A stretch of 11,093 bases of DNA from DATFYI01 sp035315125 (GCA_035315125.1 DATFYI010000265.1:1-11093), one strand, 5' to 3'; counted from the stretch's first letter, positions 1-7,618 are shown. A program made the numbers and translations. The notes: generated from the sequence alone by a model not told the origin.

Positions 1-2159
1 TTGCTGGTCATAATCACAACCACATTGCGAAAGTCAACCGTGCGGCCCTGGCCATCGGTCAGACGCCCATCGTCCAGAAGTTGTAAGAGCACATTGAATA
101 CCTCGGGGTGGGCCTTCTCGATTTCATCGAATAACACCACCGCGTAGGGACGTCTGCGCACAGCCTCAGTCAACTGCCCACCTTCTTCATAGCCCACGTA
201 GCCTGGCGGGGCGCCAATCAGACGGCTGACGGTGTGCTTTTCCTGGTATTCGCTCATGTCAATGCGGATCATAGCACGTTCATCATCGAACAAAAATTCA
301 GCCAGAGCACGCGCCAGCTCGGTCTTGCCAACACCGGTTGGGCCCAGGAATATAAATGAGCCAATCGGCCGGTTTGGATCTTGCAGACCGGCCCGCGAGC
401 GCCGGACAGCGTTCGAGACGACCTGCAGGGCTTCTTCCTGCCCGACCACCCGTTTGTGCAAGCGCTCTTCCATGTGAAGCAGCTTTTGTGTTTCACCTTC
501 CAGCAACCGCGAGACCGGGATGCGTGTCCAGCGCGCCACAATTTCGGCGATCTCTTCGGCATCCACATTTTCTTTCAGCATAGCGCCTTGTGATTGAATT
601 TGCTGGAGTTGTTTTTCGGCGGCGGCGCGGCGTGTCTCCAGCTCGCGCAGCGTACCGTAGCGCAAACGAGCCGCCTTTTCCAGATCGGCGGCGCGCTCGG
701 CCCTTTCCATTTCTAGCTGGGTTTGGTCGATTTGCTCTTTGATGCTGCGCAACTCGGAGATGGCTTTCTTCTCATTTTGCCAGCGGGTGCTCATCTCGTT
801 GGATTGCTCCCGCAGGTTGGCCAGTTCCTGTTCCAATTTTGCCAGCCTTTCGATGGAAGCTTTGTCTTTTTCTTTTTGGAGCGCCTGGCGCTCGATCTCG
901 AGCTGCATGATCTGGCGATCTACCTGATCCAGCGCCTGGGGTTTCGAATCAATCTCCGTACGCAAACGGGCAGCCGCTTCGTCGATCAGGTCAATGGCCT
1001 TATCGGGCAAGTGCCGGTCGGTGATGTAGCGGTTGGATAAGGTAGCCGCTGCAATCACGGCTGCGTCTGTAATTCGCACGCCATGATGTACTTCATAGCG
1101 CTGCTTGAGGCCGCGCAAAATGCTGATGGTATCCTCGACGGAGGGTTCCTCAACCATCACCGGCTGGAAACGTCGTTCCAAAGCCGGGTCTTTCTCGATG
1201 TATTTGCGGTATTCATCGGTGGTTGTGGCGCCGATCATGTGCAGCTCACCGCGCGCCAGCATGGGTTTGAGCATATTGCTGGCGTCCATAGAGCCTTCGG
1301 CTGCGCCGGCCCCAACCACCGTGTGCATTTCATCAATAAATAGAATAATTTCACCGGATGAAGTTGTGATTTCTTTCAAAACTGCCTTCAACCGCTCTTC
1401 GAATTCACCGCGATATTTTGCCCCGGCGACCAATGCGCCCATGTCCAACTGGATCAACTTTTTATGCTTGATACCTTCCGGCACATCGCCTTTGACGATG
1501 CGTTCGGCCAATCCTTCTACGATGGCCGTTTTACCAACGCCCGGATCACCGATCAAGGCCGGGTTATTCTTGGTACGCCGCGAGAGGATCTGCACAACCC
1601 GCCGGATTTCTTCATCACGGCCAATAACAGGATCGAGCTTGCCCTGGCGAGCAATGGCGGTCAGATCACGGCCATATTTCTCCAGCGCCTGGTAGGTCTC
1701 TTCCGGGTTTTGGGAAGTGACCCGCTGCGAGCCGCGCACCGAGACCAGCGCTTTGAGGATGGCATCTTTGGTCAGGCCGTTCTGGCTGAGACGTTTGCCT
1801 TCGCTGCTCTCAGTCAGGCCCAGCAGAATATGTTCTGTTGAGACATATTCATCCTGCATGCCTTTAGCGTAACGCTCGGCCGCGCTTAAAACATCTGAGG
1901 CGGCGCGAGACAGGCCAACTTCCATATTGGCGCCGTAAACTTTTGGCCGGTTTTCCAGCTCTTGCTGAACTTCTTGAAGCAGGGCTGCCGGGCTGCCAGC
2001 AATTTTGGTTGCCAGGGCCGGAACAATGCCGTCTTCCTGGCGCAGCAAAGCCAGCAACAAGTGCGCCGGCTCGATTGCTTGATGGCTGTACTCTTGAGCG
2101 ATTTGTTGAGCCTGCAGAATGGCTTCCTGCGCTTTTTGTGTGTATTTATCCAGATTCAT
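1..2159 (-). CDS. clpB: ATP-dependent disaggregase ClpB (3' end outside window)
   Basis: ClpB is a hexameric AAA+ chaperone that threads aggregated proteins through its pore, usually with DnaK. About 719 codons are visible; family members have roughly 860, so the C-terminal 140 or so are beyond base 1. In order: an N-terminal Clp-N domain (residues 1 to about 145), NBD1 with Walker A GDPGVGKTA near 203-211 and Walker B LFIDEMH near 270-280, a Gln/Glu/Arg-rich coiled-coil middle domain (about 400-540), then NBD2 with Walker A GPTGVGKTE near 603-612, pore loop GYVGYEEGG, Walker B VVLFDEIEKAHPE, and the start of VVVIMTSN at the window edge. The long middle domain separates ClpB from ClpA, ClpC and ClpX. 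The ATG at 2159 is preceded by AAAGGAGTG at a good distance. The gene has its own 231 bp upstream region containing an inverted repeat, so it is probably transcribed independently and stress-controlled (inference). No frame break seen. Confidence 0.97.
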   Translation of the reverse strand, partial: MNLDKYTQKAQEAILQAQQIAQEYSHQAIEPAHLLLALLRQEDGIVPALATKIAGSPAALLQEVQQELENRPKVYGANMEVGLSRAASDVLSAAERYAKGMQDEYVSTEHILLGLTESSEGKRLSQNGLTKDAILKALVSVRGSQRVTSQNPEETYQALEKYGRDLTAIARQGKLDPVIGRDEEIRRVVQILSRRTKNNPALIGDPGVGKTAIVEGLAERIVKGDVPEGIKHKKLIQLDMGALVAGAKYRGEFEERLKAVLKEITTSSGEIILFIDEMHTVVGAGAAEGSMDASNMLKPMLARGELHMIGATTTDEYRKYIEKDPALERRFQPVMVEEPSVEDTISILRGLKQRYEVHHGVRITDAAVIAAATLSNRYITDRHLPDKAIDLIDEAAARLRTEIDSKPQALDQVDRQIMQLEIERQALQKEKDKASIERLAKLEQELANLREQSNEMSTRWQNEKKAISELRSIKEQIDQTQLEMERAERAADLEKAARLRYGTLRELETRRAAAEKQLQQIQSQGAMLKENVDAEEIAEIVARWTRIPVSRLLEGETQKLLHMEERLHKRVVGQEEALQVVSNAVRRSRAGLQDPNRPIGSFIFLGPTGVGKTELARALAEFLFDDERAMIRIDMSEYQEKHTVSRLIGAPPGYVGYEEGGQLTEAVRRRPYAVVLFDEIEKAHPEVFNVLLQLLDDGRLTDGQGRTVDFRNVVVIMTS

Positions 2160-2390
2160 AATTGCCCACTCCTTTGACGAGAAACGAGCCAATAGAATCA
2201 AATAACAGGCGCACTGCTCGGATTTTTCAATTTTCTTGCTGGTTTGATAGTAGCAAGAATTTATCGAAATAAAATTAACTTTGTATTAGAAGAAAATAAG
2301 CAAGGAGAAATGATTTACCGGTTTCGCAATGACATATCAGGATTGACTTAAATGCGCCTCAAAACAACCTGTAGTAATAACATAGCAGAT
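2160..2390. other. AT-rich intergenic region between the DUF4173 gene and clpB
   Basis: These 231 bases hold no credible gene. They contain the clpB ribosome binding site (AAAGGAGTG on the minus strand, near 2167-2175), the inverted repeat at 2233-2259 and an extra half-site at 2299-2304. The stretch is clearly richer in A+T than the genes on either side, as expected of a promoter region. I see no GC-rich hairpin followed by T residues that would end the upstream DUF4173 transcript. Confidence 0.6.
2233..2259. promoter_or_regulatory. 8+8 bp inverted repeat upstream of clpB, possible operator
   Basis: TTCTTGCT (2233-2240) and AGCAAGAA (2252-2259) form a perfect inverted repeat with an 11-base spacer, about 75-100 bases upstream of the clpB start. 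A third copy of the half-site core, AGCAAG, lies at 2299-2304. The arms do not match the CIRCE element of HrcA (TTAGCACTC-N9-GAGTGCTAA). They share only the CTTG/CAAG part with the HspR HAIR element (CTTGAGT-N7-ACTCAAG). There is no T-rich tail on the coding strand, so a terminator for the preceding gene is unlikely. Operator function is inferred from position and symmetry. I could not assign convincing -35/-10 boxes in this AT-rich stretch. Confidence 0.4.
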
Positions 2391-4048
2391 TTAATTCGTC
2401 CCGTTGGAGGTGGTGCAGGGAATAATCGTGTCTTTTACCTTCACTTCCCAGCCAACGCTGGTTGGGATCAGCGCATAAGCCTGCAGCTCGCCGGCATAAT
2501 GCTGGTAAAGCGCACTGGCTTCAGCTTTACTGACACTAAAAGACTGCCAGGCCGGCGGGTTTTTATCCGCCAATGGTTCCATCGCTTTCCGACAGGCCAG
2601 CACTTCACCCAGCCCAGCTTTGAGACTCGCGCTCATATCTGCGCTGTGGAACTGCTCAAACAAAGCCGGTATAGCGTCGCTTGATAATCCTTCCAGATAA
2701 TTCTGGTCAAAGCTGGCACCCTGGCGAGCCCGAGCCACATTTTGTGTCACAATCCAGGCATCCACATTGACAAAGTTGAGCGAAATCCCAAAACCAATGG
2801 CCACCAGGGCAGTAGCCAGGCCAAAGGCAGGCGGCCGGTTAACCAACTCCAAGAGGCCATAAGCCAGCAGCAGCACACCCACCCAGATCATAAATACGTG
2901 AGTATAGGTGCGAATACGTGAAAAACCGTAGGCAGCTTCATAAAGCAGCAGACGCTGGAAGGCAGACACCAGGATGACAGCCACCAGCGCAACCAGCCCT
3001 ACTCCCAGCGCCGAAAAAACTCTTTTGTCCAGCAGCTGTGTGCGCCGGGTAATCCCGCTCAAACCCAGAAACAGCAGCAGGCTGATCACTGCCACCGCCA
3101 GCATTTCTCCAAAACCGCGCCGGGCATAATCTGCATAAGTATAACCATTGAGGGTGATATTGATCTGCCCCCCAAAAAAGTAGCGAAATTGAACTGCCAC
3201 AAAGAAGGCAAACAGCAAGTCCACGCAGGCCAACACGATCACAGCCTCGGTCCAGCCCAGAAAAGGCGTCAGCCAGGGTTTTTCCAGTCCCAGCAGTTTT
3301 TCATCCTTATTCTGGCTGAGGGCGTGGCCGTAGATGCCAACCAGTACATAAGCAAAAATGACAATATAACAGGCCCGGAAAATATACTCGCCCAGTTTTT
3401 CCGAGAACAGGCTGCCTAAAAAAGTGCTCAGTTCTTTTGAGAAAATCGGGTCGGCCTGAGAGAGCAGCGCAGCCAGTAAAGCGACCACAGGCAAAGCCAG
3501 CAGTAGTCCTCTGATAACCGAGTAGACCTGCTTCCTGGCCGGATAAGCCGGCCTGTTTTTTTCGGTGTGACTCTCCAATGGGAGCTGAGAGGCAGAGTCA
3601 CATTCAACAACCGTGTGGGCTTGCCCGGTTTCTATTTTCCTGGAATTTCGGAATAATATCCGGAAACCGCCGGATATCGAACTGATGAACAGCTTGAAAG
3701 TCCCCCAGACATAATCACTCAAACTGTAATTCAACCATTGGCCGCCGCGCCAGGTCAGCACCATCAGGGTCAGACAGCCCAGCGCCAGCAGCAGGTTAAC
3801 AAAGCGGGTAAACGGCTCCTGCCGGAAAAAAGTGGTGGCGGCAAAATAAAGCGCCGGTACGGCTAAAACCAGGCTGGTTTTGGCCGGACGTAACCCCTCC
3901 CACCCGGTCAGCAAAGCGCCAGCCGCCAGACAGACAATAACAAAAATAAAAAACGAAATGCCGGGCTCTTTTTGCCAGAAAAAAAGTCAAAGAACCACGC
4001 CACAACCAGGGCACTCCAGGCAATGCGGGTGCTATGTTTCAATTCCAT
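2391..4048 (-). CDS. DUF4173-type integral membrane protein, frame broken near N-terminus
   Basis: Function unknown. About ten hydrophobic segments are visible. The stretches LLLALPVVALLAALLSQADPIF, RIRTYTHVFMIWVG and SLNFVNVDAWIVTQNVARA resemble the conserved parts of DUF4173 membrane proteins (recalled from family knowledge, not searched). A soluble tail of about 110 residues ends the protein. The uninterrupted frame runs from about 3983 to 2391; its first possible start is a TTG at 3914 with no good ribosome binding site. A better start is ATG 4048, preceded by GGAGGG, opening MELKHSTRIAWSALVVAWFFDFF. That frame reaches a stop after about 46 codons unless one T is added at the T7 run (3979-3985). 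With it restored, the text reads DFFFWQKEPGISFF and the protein would be about 552 residues, with its first membrane segments intact. The break may be a sequencing error, a real mutation or a slippage site. It follows the SET gene by 115 bp. Confidence 0.72.
3979..3985 (-). other. Homopolymer run (A7 on +, T7 on coding strand) at the frame break
   Basis: On the coding strand the codons read GAC TTT TTT TCT GGC, and the downstream protein frame is entered one base back as TTC TGG CAA AAA GAG. One missing T (eight to seven) accounts for the break. A ribosome whose tRNA-Phe slips back one base on UUU UUU would also enter the correct frame, giving DFFFWQKEP. Which explanation holds cannot be told from one sequence. 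Confidence 0.7.
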
Positions 4049-4060
4049 GAGTGGTTTTCC

Positions 4061-4108
4061 CTCCAATAGCTGATTGAGCCAATCATTATTCTACTCAACT
4101 CATTGGAG
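4061..4108 (-). promoter_or_regulatory. Possible SD-sequestering leader of the DUF4173 gene
   Basis: In the transcript, CTCCAAT (bases 4108-4102) can pair with ATTGGAG (4067-4061). The second arm covers part of the Shine-Dalgarno sequence GGAGGG just before ATG 4048. Between the arms lies a smaller perfect hairpin, GATTG-GCT-CAATC (4084-4072). The arrangement could limit ribosome access, but seven base pairs around a 34-base loop is a modest stem. The pairing is seen in the sequence; control is inference. Confidence 0.35.
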
Positions 4109-4118
4109 CTATTCAATT

Positions 4119-4135
4119 TCCTGGAACTGCCAGGA
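4119..4135. other. 6+6 bp inverted repeat in the SET-DUF4173 gap
   Basis: TCCTGG (4119-4124) and CCAGGA (4130-4135) are perfect complements around a 5-base loop, about 30 bases past the stop of the SET gene. On the minus strand the stem is followed by AATTGAATAG rather than a run of T, so it is at best a weak terminator. It might also be an RNA stability element or a protein binding site. Confidence 0.35.
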
Positions 4136-4163
4136 CCCGCACATAAGTGCTTGACAGGTTGAA

Positions 4164-4673
4164 TTATGAACGATCGATGCGGTGTTGCAGGTAAGGGGAA
4201 AAGTAACCTTGATAGCGTTTTTGCAGCTCGGGCTTTTTCCAATCATTTCCGGTGATCTTTTTGCGGCAGTTTGGTGAGCCGCAGGCGCACTCAAACTCAT
4301 CATAATCACTGGAATCGCTCATGGCATAGTCAAAACAGATTTCCTCGTCCACGGCAATATCCCGCAGCGCCACCAGGGCAATCTGACCAGACATGCCCGA
4401 ATTTGGATCGCAGGAATGATTCACAAAGTCCGACGGGTCATCATCAACCAGCGATACCATGTAAATATTTTCTTCCACCTGGATGCCGTGGGTTTGTCGT
4501 TCCAGTGGGAGCAGCGCCAGTTCTTCAGCGGTTACAATTTCACCGCCCCAGACGGTGATCAACTCACCTGCAGCCAGCGCCTGCTTGGCAAAAACACCAT
4601 GGCCCCCTTTTTGCGGGCAAGCTCGCAGCTCAAGTTTGGGTGATAAATACGAAGGAGTTGATTTGTGTCCCAT
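4164..4673 (-). CDS. Small SET-domain protein with post-SET motif (probable protein lysine methyltransferase)
   Basis: SET enzymes move a methyl group from S-adenosylmethionine to lysine side chains. This 169-residue protein is nearly all SET domain: an N-terminal GxG region (KGGHGVFA, 22-29), the core NHSCDPN (85-91), the catalytic-tyrosine block EEICFDYA (110-117), and a post-SET cluster CACGSPNC (129-136). The three cysteines there plus Cys88 are the usual four ligands of the post-SET zinc. All key elements are present, so it should be active; the substrate is unknown. The ATG at 4673 has AAAGGA a few bases upstream. It begins 45 bp after the M50-like gene with no obvious terminator between, so cotranscription is likely. 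Such small SET proteins occur sporadically in bacteria and are often regarded as acquired from eukaryotes; base composition here does not stand out. Confidence 0.87.
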   Translation of the reverse strand: MGHKSTPSYLSPKLELRACPQKGGHGVFAKQALAAGELITVWGGEIVTAEELALLPLERQTHGIQVEENIYMVSLVDDDPSDFVNHSCDPNSGMSGQIALVALRDIAVDEEICFDYAMSDSSDYDEFECACGSPNCRKKITGNDWKKPELQKRYQGYFSPYLQHRIDRS

Positions 4674-4718
4674 TTTTTCGATCCTTTTTTGAATATTTTT
4701 TATCCAATATCTATCCGG

Positions 4719-5465
4719 CTAGCCTACGGTCAGGCCAGTCAGATGGTTCAATAGAACTCGCAGTAAACTGACCGGTATCACCAGCAGAAAATGCAGCAGC
4801 AGGCTGACGCCAAATACCAACCCAATCGCATAGAAAGCCTGGTTCAAGAGTGGCGCCAGGTTGGCTAACAACCAGGGTCCCGCGCCTGCCAGCGCCGCCA
4901 GTGCAAACAGGATAACGATCGTGACTGCCACCGGCAGCCAGGCGCGCCGGTCAGAGGCGGATGGCATCATCATGCTGCTGACTGCAAATGCCAGGTAAAA
5001 CCATAGCCAGAAATCGGGTTGATCAGGTAAACCTGCCAGCGCCTGCCGGAGGACATTCCAATTGCCCTGCTCGATATAGCCTGCCAGAGGGATCAGACCC
5101 AACTGGTAAGTTCCCAGAACTGCAATTAAGATGCCGCCGGTGATGAGTGGCGCCATTCCGATTAGAGCATCACGCACCCAATCGGCCTGGGCGGTTTCTA
5201 CATATCCCAGGCGCAACTGGCCGTTCGGTAAAACCTGCGGCAACAGCGAAAAACCTGCCGTTCGCACGCCCATCAGACGCGCCATCACAAAATGGCTGGC
5301 CTCGTGCAGCAAAACTCCCGGAAAAAAGAGCAAGGAGAACAAGCCCATGGATATAGTAGGCCGGCGGGTAAGCAATAGAAATACAGCCTGGATTTCCCGG
5401 TGCAGCCAACGCTGGACCAGTAAGAAGGGAATCAAACATGCCACCAGCAAAAACAACCCGTTCAA
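4719..5465 (-). CDS. M50-like membrane metallopeptidase
   Basis: A 248-residue, strongly hydrophobic protein with a zinc-protease signature inside a membrane segment: HEASH at 54-58 within FPGVLLHEASHFVMARLMGV. This is the arrangement of site-2-type (M50) intramembrane proteases, which cut substrates within or near the membrane. The typical later NxxPxxxLDG motif is absent. PSASDRRAW (168-176) follows another hydrophobic segment, and its Asp172 is a candidate third zinc ligand (inference). About six membrane segments are visible, including 1-18, 40-60, 100-120, 153-168, 178-195 and 212-235. The start is a TTG whose first three bases overlap the stop of the MFS gene (TTGA), which suggests translational coupling; no strong ribosome binding site is visible. 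The next in-frame ATG, at residue 40, would remove the first membrane segment and start 14 residues before the zinc motif. It could also be a non-proteolytic HExxH membrane protein. Confidence 0.7.
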   Translation of the reverse strand: MNGLFLLVACLIPFLLVQRWLHREIQAVFLLLTRRPTISMGLFSLLFFPGVLLHEASHFVMARLMGVRTAGFSLLPQVLPNGQLRLGYVETAQADWVRDALIGMAPLITGGILIAVLGTYQLGLIPLAGYIEQGNWNVLRQALAGLPDQPDFWLWFYLAFAVSSMMMPSASDRRAWLPVAVTIVILFALAALAGAGPWLLANLAPLLNQAFYAIGLVFGVSLLLHFLLVIPVSLLRVLLNHLTGLTVG

Positions 5466-7042
5466 TCTGCTGCTCGCTGCACTTCGATCTGCGCTTCTTC
5501 CGCCGCGGCAACTTGAGCGCCCTTTTCAACATTCACCTTCCACAACATATAGATACCGCACAGGAAGAAGAAGGTAATGGATAAAAGACTGGCGCGTGGA
5601 TTGTGCGTCACAGTTCCTACGATGCCATAAACCAATGGGCCAAGGATGCCGGCAAATTTTTCGCTCAAGCCATACAAACCAAAAAATTCGCCTGATTTGG
5701 CCTTGGGCGTTAAGGATGCGTAGATGGTACGGCTGAGCGCCTGCGTGCCGCCCTGGACGGTGCCCACCAACCAGCCGATCAGGAAAAACTCGGCCTGGCT
5801 GCGCAGGAAAAAGCCCCATATTGGGATCACCGTATAAATCACCAATCCCAGAATGACAGCTCGCTTGGTGGTCAGGCGATCCGTTAAGCGGCTGAACAAA
5901 TGCCGCCCTGCCAGCCAGGAAAACAAAACGCCTAATACTTGATCGACGCCGATCATGGCAAAGGTGATGGGGATGCTGATTTTACCGTTGAGGTTGGCAT
6001 AGATGCCCATCAGCGGAAAGGTTACCCCTGTCCAGATCAGCATGGAAACAAAAGCGCTGCGCCATTTACTGCTTTGAACGGGTATGCGGCCGTAAATCAA
6101 GGCATAGGGAAAGGCCACAAATTGGGTCAACAAGAGCGTTCCAATCAGTATGGCCGTATCCAGACCCAGTGCGGCTCCATAGGAAGTTGCCAGCAGGATA
6201 ATCGCGCCGATGCCCTCCATGTAAAACCAGAAAGCAATCAACATTTTAAACAACTCGCTGTAACGGCGGGCGTCTTTCAGCGTGTTGCCAATCCGCACAA
6301 AGGCGTCCTGGAAAGCGCTGCCCCGGCTACCATGGGCCAAAGGTGTGGCAGGCGGCTCTGGAACATTGATGAGCAGCGGCAGGGTAAACACCAACCACCA
6401 GATTCCCACAGTTAGAAAAGCGATGCGTATCACCAGGCTACTATCGAGACCCAATTGTTTTGCAGATAAAAAGAGAGCGGTATTGATTGCCAGCAGCACG
6501 CCTCCCCCAATATAGCCCATGGCATAACCCAGGCTGGAAACCCGGTTCATATCCTGCGGCTGGGCCACATGCGGTAACAGGCTGCTTGAAAAGCCCAGCG
6601 CCAGGTTCATGGCGACCTGGGATACGAAATACAAAAGCAGGCCCATCTGCCACATGCCCGTGACCAGAATAAACATTAGAGAAGAAACCAGGCTGGCAGC
6701 GATGGTGGTGATAACCAGCAAGCGCTTGCGTAAACCGCTAATATCCGCAAAAGCACCCACCAGCGGCGCCAGGATGGCAGCCACAAACAAAGCGAAAGAA
6801 ACCGTCAGGGCGAAGATATTCGAGGCGGTATCGCGGGCTAAAGCCTGGGCAACCACATCGCTGGCCGAAGCGCCGGTTACCAGAAAGGCCGGGGTAGCAA
6901 TGATAATAAAATAAGGAGGAAAAAAGGTCGAGGCAGTGGTAGTGATATAAGCGTGGTTAGCCCAGTCGTACCAGGCCCACGATAAAACACGCCGATTATA
7001 CCTTCGCTCGCCCTGGATGCCTGACTGGGCTTCAACAGCCAT
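5462..7042 (-). CDS. MFS transporter, Atg22/UMF1-like
   Basis: A 526-residue polytopic membrane protein with about twelve hydrophobic segments. The N-terminal SWAWYDWANHAY (21-32) just before the first membrane segment is a hallmark of the UMF1/Atg22 branch of the major facilitator superfamily. Yeast Atg22 exports amino acids from the vacuole; bacterial relatives have no firmly known substrate, so none is assigned here. Further support comes from LGFSSSLLPHVAQPQDMNRVSSLGYAMGYIGGG in the first half and the loop GTVQGGTQALSRTIYASLTPKAKSGEFFGLYGLSEKFAGILGPL in the second, which look like the conserved cytoplasmic loops of this family. The C-terminus is a hydrophilic, Glu/Ala-rich tail. The ATG at 7042 has a perfect AGGAGG seven or so bases ahead. 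A TATAAT-like box lies at 7112-7117. The gene's stop overlaps the start of the M50-like gene, so it probably heads an operon of MFS, M50-like and SET genes. Confidence 0.86.
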   Translation of the reverse strand: MAVEAQSGIQGERRYNRRVLSWAWYDWANHAYITTTASTFFPPYFIIIATPAFLVTGASASDVVAQALARDTASNIFALTVSFALFVAAILAPLVGAFADISGLRKRLLVITTIAASLVSSLMFILVTGMWQMGLLLYFVSQVAMNLALGFSSSLLPHVAQPQDMNRVSSLGYAMGYIGGGVLLAINTALFLSAKQLGLDSSLVIRIAFLTVGIWWLVFTLPLLINVPEPPATPLAHGSRGSAFQDAFVRIGNTLKDARRYSELFKMLIAFWFYMEGIGAIILLATSYGAALGLDTAILIGTLLLTQFVAFPYALIYGRIPVQSSKWRSAFVSMLIWTGVTFPLMGIYANLNGKISIPITFAMIGVDQVLGVLFSWLAGRHLFSRLTDRLTTKRAVILGLVIYTVIPIWGFFLRSQAEFFLIGWLVGTVQGGTQALSRTIYASLTPKAKSGEFFGLYGLSEKFAGILGPLVYGIVGTVTHNPRASLLSITFFFLCGIYMLWKVNVEKGAQVAAAEEAQIEVQRAAD

Positions 7043-7111
7043 TTTTCCTCCTAAACAATTATTCGTCTTCTAAGAGTAGAGCAGGAGCTATTCATCAGGA
7101 TCGATTATTGC

Positions 7112-7117
7112 ATTATA
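7112..7117 (-). promoter_or_regulatory. Possible -10 box for the MFS operon
   Basis: The minus strand reads TATAAT here, an exact match to the -10 consensus, about 70 bases before the MFS start codon in the short AT-rich gap after the HIT gene. The hexamer 17 bases upstream (AATCCA) is a poor -35 and there is no TG extension, so the promoter call rests on the -10 and its position only. Confidence 0.3.
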
Positions 7118-7143
7118 GAATAAATACAGGCCAATGGATTGAA

Positions 7144-7605
7144 TTATTTTCCAGCCTGTATCCGGCTGATTTCAGATCGAATCAAAGCCTGAACCTGGAA
7201 CAGCTCTTGCTGATCACGGTAAGAGTGGCGCGGCCAGAAAAAACCTTTCATTCCGTCTCCCTTACGGCGGGGGACGATATGGATATGCAGGTGCGGCACA
7301 CTCTGGCTGACCTTGTTATTAATGGCTACAAAAGTTCCATCTGCCAGCATGGCGCCTTCAACCGCCACCGCTAACAAACGGGCATTTTTGAAAAATGGCT
7401 CAATCAGTTGATCGGGCAGTTCCGCAAGCGTGGGAATATGCCAGCGGGGTACCAATAAGGTATGTCCTGGGAAAAGCGGCCGGGTATCCAGAAATGCCAG
7501 GGTGTCCTGATCCTCATATACAATTTGACTATTAGCCTGTGACCGAATTATTTTACAAAATTGGCAGGTGGCTGAATAATGTTCGTTTTCTAAAATGGGC
7601 TGCAC
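7144..7605 (-). CDS. HIT-family nucleotide hydrolase/transferase
   Basis: HIT proteins cut or transfer the alpha-phosphate of nucleotide conjugates such as AMP-lysine or dinucleoside polyphosphates. The signature HLHIHIVPR (His105, 107 and 109, the 107-109 region forming the nucleophile site) is intact, as is FPGHTLLVPRWH earlier. An N-terminal CQFC pair (Cys14, Cys17) with later histidines resembles the zinc site of many bacterial members. The block GDGMKGFFWPRHSY near the C-terminus is also typical of this group. I chose GTG 7605 (153 residues) because GGAGGA sits six bases ahead of it; the ATG at 7629 would add eight residues, has no visible ribosome binding site and lies within a hairpin. 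The gene follows the tpiA terminator by about 80 bases and precedes the MFS gene by 101, so it may be its own unit. Confidence 0.93.
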   Translation of the reverse strand: MQPILENEHYSATCQFCKIIRSQANSQIVYEDQDTLAFLDTRPLFPGHTLLVPRWHIPTLAELPDQLIEPFFKNARLLAVAVEGAMLADGTFVAINNKVSQSVPHLHIHIVPRRKGDGMKGFFWPRHSYRDQQELFQVQALIRSEISRIQAGK

Positions 7606-7618
7606 AAAAATTCCTCCA

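Noticed and set aside
1105..1695. Plus-strand open frame of 196 codons
   Set aside because: It lies wholly opposite clpB NBD1, whose frame is unmistakable; its Ser/Thr/Arg-rich product has no recognisable domain.
2160..2350. CIRCE element upstream of clpB
   Set aside because: No TTAGCACTC or GAGTGCTAA, even allowing a few mismatches; the inverted repeat present has other arms.
2352..2684. Plus-strand open frame of 110 codons covering the end of the DUF4173 gene
   Set aside because: Mostly antisense to a convincing membrane-protein frame, with no ribosome binding site or recognisable motif.
4119..4135. Inverted repeat as a full rho-independent terminator for the SET gene
   Set aside because: The stem is only 6 bp and no T run follows on the minus strand.
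5131..5577. Plus-strand open frame of 148 codons opposite the M50-like/MFS junction
   Set aside because: Arg/Pro-rich translation typical of an antisense shadow; both opposing genes are well supported.
5939..6415. Plus-strand open frame of 158 codons opposite the MFS gene
   Set aside because: Low-hydrophobicity Gly/Gln/His-rich translation that mirrors membrane-protein codons on the other strand; no start signal.
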